A stretch of DNA of 14,249 nt from Terana coerulea (taxonomy: Eukaryota; Basidiomycota; Agaricomycetes; Polyporales; Phanerochaetaceae), in assembly GCA_024811115.1 (NCBI GenBank), contig JAKOGH010001063.1, forward strand, positions 1 to 14,249, in the 5' to 3' direction. Of this stretch, positions 10,463 through 14,249 are shown piece after piece (positions within the stretch are counted from its first letter, which is position 1; every line of letters starts with the position of its first letter). The translations under genes were made by a program, and so were the position numbers. The notes under the pieces were generated by a model. That model did no database searches and was not told where the DNA came from. It was given only the letters and a program-made list of their open reading frames with translations.

Positions 10463-11796
10463 ATGGCCTCCGGCCGCTGACTTCCACGACGAAGTTCCTA
10501 CAGGCGGCTGAAGCAGCCAGCTCGCCTAGCGCCTTCGCCAACCCTTCCATCATCCGTCTTGGGCAAGCATCCACGCACTGAGGATGAAGGGCAAGACGAA
10601 GAGACTGCTGACCATGACCTCGACGCTGACACTCTCGACTTGGATGCCACCTTGGATAATAGATCTTCAAACAGCAGCATGCCGCCTGCTGTGGGGAACC
10701 GAAACCACATCGCATTCGGGCGAAGAGGCTGGCGACTAAGAAAAAGCTGAAGAGTGATTTCACCAGTGAGCTCATCGACTTCGCCGTGGTAAGTTCTATA
10801 TCTTGCTACGCTAGTGAAGCTAATTAGCCTTTCAATGGTCTAGGATCCTGCTCCTGTTCGTGATATGAAAATATATGCAGCCCTGCTGGCCTTTCAGCAA
10901 GTACAGGAGAAGCAGACTGCAACTCAGGCTTCTTGGGAGCCGTCGAAGGACCTCAATGTATGTGACCCCAATTTTGAATATAGCATTGATATTGACATAC
11001 GTTGGTGTAGAAAAACATCACCAGCTACTCAATGGGTGTCCTCCTGTCAAGCCACACGCCATCGTACAAAGGTTCCATTCCTGATCACTATGTTGCTGTA
11101 AGTTTTTGCTAGGCTATCGACGCTCTTCAGCTCTGACTAAAGACTGGGGCGTCTTGCTGCAGGCCATCCTCAAGAAACTTCGGTTTGACCTACCAGCGAA
11201 GGTTGAACAAGATGTTGCCAAGTGGAGCAAGGTCACGCACACCATTGGCAAGCAGATGATTGCTGCTCGACGCAAGATCAAGGTCCAGGTGTGTTGTGCA
11301 GCCTGTTTATTATCGGGCCAATTTGCTCATGCCCTGCAGATTGAAATAAGTGTCGCAGGTGCGGACGCTGATCACTGGCGTCTCTACAAGCTTACCAAGA
11401 AGATCTGCAAGGGTACCAACTGTAAACCATCTGTGCCCTTGTGTGCCCGGGTTGCACTCATGGTATGTCTTATCTTTCCTTCATGCACCATTCTGCTACT
11501 TAACCATGCACCCTTGCAGCGCAAGACATTGCTGAAGCAAAATGGCCGGGATTTTTGGGACGCTGTCGATGCCGCTCTGGCCACCATGCGTGAGATTGCC
11601 AAGGGTGACGAGAAGAAGTTGAACAGTGCGCGCTCACCCCCCTCCCCGCCAATTGCAACTAGTCCACTTACTCACCTTTTCACCAACCAGGATGCTCCGC
11701 AAGGTCATTACGGATGATCGCAAGACTCATGGTGTTGACAACGACGATGACCCAGAACTTGAAGAGGAGCCTCACGCCCTGGCAGCAGGAGGTTGA
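10463..11796 (+). pseudogene. ORF2 of divergent cassette: small charged companion protein, broken
   Basis: Exons: 10463-10788, 10844-10957, 11011-11097, 11163-11288, 11340-11462, 11520-11625, and a last exon ending at the TGA at 11794-11796, about 340 codons. Domains seen: a basic start, an acidic Asp/Glu stretch after GKHPRTEDEG, and a basic cluster RAKRLATKKK that could be a nuclear signal. A helical core follows (KKLRFDLPAKVEQDVAKW, then IGKQMIAARRKIK), then CARVALMRKTLL and DFWDAVDAALATMREIAKG, and an acidic C-terminus. I recall similar small proteins in agaricomycete genomes but know no function; a DNA-binding partner of ORF1 is plausible. Codon 6 is TGA (10478-10480), with the frame open on both sides. 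Exon 1 is 326 nt where 327 is needed, and the frame changes near 10697. For the last exon, the acceptor at 11690 gives a normal 65 bp intron but the wrong phase. The one at 11662 keeps phase but gives a 37 bp intron. Confidence 0.68.
10478..10480 (+). other. In-frame TGA at codon 6 of ORF2
   Basis: The start reads M-A-S-G-R, then TGA, then an open Arg- and Pro-rich reading frame continuing into GKHPRTEDEG. The base change that would explain it is CGA to TGA, a C-to-T at a CpG. Confidence 0.6.
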
Positions 11797-11923
11797 TGAT
11801 ATCATCAATAGTGTTGTCGTACGATTGAAGCAAGCCTGTATCAGAATCGGAACATCCCAGTTATATTATGTTTTATATCTGTCATGTGTGTGGATTCGCT
11901 GGCATGCAACATGATGTGTTGTC
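11797..11923. other. 3' flank of the two-gene cassette
   Basis: This is short non-coding DNA after the ORF2 stop. It contains CATGTGTGTGG and CATGATGTG near 11883-11919, echoing the hexamer cluster at the far end of the cassette. I found no terminal inverted repeat pairing it with 5380-5720. The next element begins immediately after it. Confidence 0.4.
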
Positions 11924-11939
11924 CATCTGGAAAAACCCC
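11924..11939 (+). repeat. Left copy of inverted terminal 16-mer
   Basis: CATCTGGAAAAACCCC differs from the inverted copy at the window's right end by one base (G versus A at position 7). Confidence 0.65.
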
Positions 11940-12715
11940 TCTTTCTAATCTATGCTTTATGCTTCTTATTTAACACTAAGTTGTTTATTATGCTCTTTTT
12001 CGCTTTTTGTGAAAACATATTCTTAAAATATAGTTTATTTAGCTAATTTACATCTATTAGCTTGCTAAACAGCCCATTGCCTTTTTAACATTCTAATCTG
12101 CTGATTATTAATGGCTTTTTACTACCTAATTGACTTTTATCCCTTACCGATGTCTTATTGCATTCTTTCATTAGCTCATTTACTATATTTCTTTTTATCT
12201 AATTTCTCACTATTGCATATTTTATCAGTAGCTTATTATTAGCCTTTTACTTATTTGCTTGTTATTTGTATCATATTTATGACATTATCTAGAGCTTATG
12301 ACACTTATTTTGCTATTGCTTTTATTCATTACTTGGACTCTTATTATTGTATTGCTTAAAGCTAATTTAGTTCTATATCCTCCTTTTTCTGCCAATCAGC
12401 TAACCTATATACTTATACTATTACACTTTTAGAGTTAATGTAGCTACTATTCTCTATTTCAGCCTAGTTGGCACATAAATGCATAATGGATTCCTTATTA
12501 GACTGGTTTTCAAAGTGCACAAAGCTTTAAGGATATTGTTAATGATAAGTCTGAAGCTCTTTAAGATTACCTTTATAACCTAATATATAAGCTCTGTACA
12601 ATTGCTAAAAAGAGCTGTTTTTGCCTAGAATGTCTATATTCTTATATAATTGCCATTTGCCACAGTTGAACAACAAGTTGCAATCAATTTTAAATATCAC
12701 AATAGCTCTAAAAGA
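11940..12715. repeat. AT-rich, CpG-poor left arm with no gene
   Basis: This stretch is dominated by T, A and short CTT/CTA words. CG dinucleotides are nearly absent (I see about two), and there are no long ORFs. The plus strand is clearly T- and C-rich, a strand asymmetry. Loss of CpG fits old repeats mutated after cytosine methylation or an RIP-like process, although mutation alone does not explain the asymmetry. Confidence 0.55.
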
Positions 12716-12779
12716 GTGACTCCTTCACAGACGACCAAAGCAATTCACACTGTATGCTTTTGTTAATGGGCCGAGGCTC

Positions 12780-12880
12780 AAAAAAGATGACCAGAAATAA
12801 CCACAATGCACCCAAAGGACTTGAACCCAGGACCGCCTGGGTAAACGCGCCCGGTAGATTAACAACTGCGCCATAGCGGC
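12780..12880 (-). repeat. tRNA-derived SINE-like head with Pol III A and B boxes
   Basis: On the minus strand TGGCGCAGTTG (12873-12863) matches a tRNA A box, and GGTTCAAGTCC (12827-12817) matches a B box about 35 nt later, normal tRNA spacing. A TTTTTT run at 12785-12780 could end Pol III transcription. The would-be acceptor strands (GCCGCTA at 12880-12874 and GGGTGCA) do not pair, and the T stem is partly mismatched. It is therefore a tRNA-derived repeat or tRNA pseudogene, not a working tRNA. I cannot assign an anticodon. Confidence 0.65.
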
Positions 12881-12899
12881 TTGTGTGTATCATCGTACA

Positions 12900-13169
12900 G
12901 AATGGTCATAACTTACCGGGTATATTGAAGCGCCTTAACGTCTTTGAAGCCTTCGCGTTTGCTTGGCGTCATCTTTCATTCCCTCGGTCCCTCATTCCTA
13001 ACCGACGCGTTAGCTGCGTCGCGACCACCTACCGCGACACCAGGACCCAAGCGACACCACACAAGAGTGGGGGACGCGTGAATTATCGAGCAAGGCTGTT
13101 GAAGGGGAGGGGCTCCCCTGCAAACGAGGTACGTGGCCCTCTCGCCGCATCCACCGCTGCTACCCAGAG
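12900..13169. other. Transition region with a short G/C hairpin, no gene
   Basis: Base composition switches here from AT-rich to GC-rich. A hairpin AGGGGAG-GGG-CTCCCCT lies at 13103-13119. The open frames crossing it match nothing I know. Confidence 0.4.
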
Positions 13170-13204
13170 CCGTCCGTGGCCGTGCATGCACGGCTTATGG
13201 ACGG
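13170..13204. repeat. Two-tier palindrome able to form a cruciform
   Basis: GCCGTGCATGCACGGC (13179-13194) is a perfect 16 bp palindrome. It is enclosed by a second inverted pair, CCGTCC (13170-13175) and GGACGG (13199-13204). It sits just before the GC-rich tandem array. Confidence 0.75.
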
Positions 13205-13261
13205 TGCTTTCATGAATAGGCACCACGCATCCCCACCAGCAACGAACACCGCGCGCGAACG

Positions 13262-13800
13262 CCCGCGTAGTCAAGCACGACGCAACAAGCTCAACGCCGG
13301 CAGCCGCGACGCCGACGCACAAGAAGCCGGCGCGCACGACACGACGCGTACGACACGAACGGCGGCGCACAACGCCAACGCCGGCGCGCGGGACGTGGCG
13401 AAGCACGACGCGCGCAGACCGACGCAGGTGAGCGCGACGCCGACGCACAGAAACCGGCGCGTACAGCACGACGCGCGAGATACGCAGGGCGGGACAGCGG
13501 CGCACGCACGTAGTGCCGACGGATGCGCACCACGCCAACGCCGGCGCGCAGGACGTGGCGAAGCACGACGCGCGCAGGCCGACGCAGGCGAGCGTGCCGC
13601 CGTTACAAAGGGCCGACGCACGACGCGAGGGACCAGGGTAGCAAGCTACCCCAGCACAACGCCAACGAGCGCAGCACGCGCACCGCGCCGGCGCTGGCGC
13701 GCAGGACGTGGCGAAGCACGACGCGTGCAGACCGACGCTGACAAGTGCGCCCCCGTCAGAAGGGGCTGGTGCACGACACGAGGGCCAGGGTAGTGGTGTA
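13262..13800. repeat. GC-rich tandem array, period about 153-160 bp
   Basis: The core GGACGTGGCGAAGCACGACG begins at 13391, 13551 and 13704, spacing 160 and 153 bp. A more diverged unit starts near 13268 (TCAAGCACGACGC). Units share further segments such as ACGCCAACGCCGGCGCGC and, in the last two, a tail containing CCAGGGTAG. CpG is extremely frequent. High GC leaves long open frames on both strands, but their translations are Arg/Ala/Thr- or Cys/Ala-rich repeats, so I do not call genes. Confidence 0.75.
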
Positions 13801-14233
13801 CGTAAGTATGTTACTGACAGATACAACACACAGGTGGGCATGGCGCAGTGCAGGTGAGTATGGTGCATGGTGCATGGGCTTACCTGCACAGTACAAGTAG
13901 TTTGTTGTGTTAGGTAGCTTAGTCTTGTATGTAGATAACTAAATATGCAATACAGAGCATCAGGTTAAATTAAGAAGGGGGATTTCTCAAATGACTAGTC
14001 AAGCAGTAGTGGTATTATAGCTGCATGTAAGGAACAAAATAGGACAGTAAGGCAACAAATAGCTGAGAAATAGGACTAATTGCCCTAATATATAGAATAA
14101 TTAAGACAATTAGCAAAGGACCTCACTAAACTGCCTTATTGGCCTAATGTATCTATTTATCTAGTTGTGTTACTTTGAAGCTTATGTGCAATGAATTAGT
14201 GCTTATCAGCATGCATTAGGCAGGAATAGTAAG
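13801..14233. repeat. AT-rich right arm with no gene
   Basis: The DNA returns to AT-rich, CpG-poor sequence, purine-rich on the plus strand, which mirrors the pyrimidine-rich left arm. AAGAAGGGGGATTT near 13972 loosely resembles the terminal AGTAAGGGGGTTT. I see no coding potential or RNA gene. Confidence 0.45.
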
Positions 14234-14249
14234 GGGGTTTTTTCAGATG
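14234..14249 (-). repeat. Right copy of inverted terminal 16-mer
   Basis: On the minus strand it reads CATCTGAAAAAACCCC. It is the last sequence in the window, so the true end of the repeat may lie further right. Confidence 0.6.

Larger units (their letters stand above)
11924..14249. mobile_element. Composite repeat block bounded by an inverted 16-mer
   Basis: CATCTGGAAAAACCCC at 11924-11939 is matched in inverted orientation by CATCTGAAAAAACCCC (complement of 14234-14249), 15 of 16 identical. Beyond about 20 nt the two ends diverge. Between them lie AT-rich arms, a tRNA-like segment and a GC-rich tandem array. No transposase gene is visible. The right end coincides with the window end, so a target duplication cannot be checked. 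It may be one non-autonomous element or several nested repeats. Confidence 0.5.

Noticed and set aside
5380..11923. Terminal inverted repeats enclosing the two-gene cassette
   Set aside because: I compared the flanks by eye and found only shared CATGTG words, no paired ends. The right end may be displaced by the next repeat.
12812..12880. A functional tRNA gene on the minus strand
   Set aside because: The A and B boxes are good, but the acceptor strands do not pair and the T stem is weak, so a tRNA-derived repeat fits better.
13176..13793. Plus-strand Arg/Thr/Ala-rich frame of 205 codons
   Set aside because: It is the mirror of the tandem array, with low complexity, no known family and no promoter or intron signals.
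13083..13889. Long minus-strand open frame (268 codons) over the GC-rich block
   Set aside because: It is open because stop codons are rare in such GC-rich DNA. The translation repeats Cys/Ala/Arg segments with the 153-160 bp DNA period, and an equally long frame (13176-13793) is open on the other strand.
1..14249. CRISPR array, rRNA genes or bacterial operons
   Set aside because: The dense spliceosomal introns show a eukaryotic sequence. The only tandem array is GC-rich with 153-160 bp units and no repeat-spacer pattern, and no rRNA segments are visible.

Overview
The window looks like nuclear DNA of a filamentous basidiomycete, most likely an agaricomycete. The reasons are dense 50-80 bp GT-AG introns, a secreted fungal-type GH95 fucosidase with about 17 introns, and a large protein family that I know only from Agaricomycetes. 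I cannot name the genus.

Layout from left to right. (1) 76-815: a 740 bp non-autonomous, hAT-like element with perfect 13 bp terminal inverted repeats and an 8 bp target duplication. (2) 1039-4621, minus strand: an almost complete gene for a secreted GH95 alpha-L-fucosidase, reconstructed as 18 exons and about 841 residues. One missing base in exon 16 breaks the frame just before the predicted catalytic aspartate, and one splice step needs a 6-nt micro-exon. (3) 4622-5400: upstream DNA with TATA-like boxes and one doubtful small ORF. (4) 5421-5531: six copies of CATGTG, including a 19 bp palindrome.

(5) 5717-11796: a divergent two-gene cassette. ORF1 (minus, 10164-5717, about 1,290 codons) belongs to a large multicopy agaricomycete family. 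ORF2 (plus, 10463-11796, about 340 codons) is a smaller charged companion. They share a roughly 300 bp promoter region. Motif order in ORF1 recalls CACTA/Tnp2- and Plavaka-type transposases, so I propose the pair is a degenerate DNA transposon. Both genes carry an in-frame TGA and frameshifts. This is the best candidate here for an under-described system.

(6) 11924-14249: a composite block bounded by an inverted 16-mer (15/16 identical). It has AT-rich, CpG-poor arms around a very GC-rich core. It also holds a tRNA-derived SINE-like head (12780-12880, minus), a long palindrome (13170-13204) and a 153-160 bp tandem array. No gene is supported there.

Only the fucosidase is an ordinary host gene; the rest is mostly mobile or repetitive DNA. 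Many of the small indels fall in or beside short homopolymers, so some may be assembly errors rather than real decay. Family assignments rest on recalled family features, with no database search.
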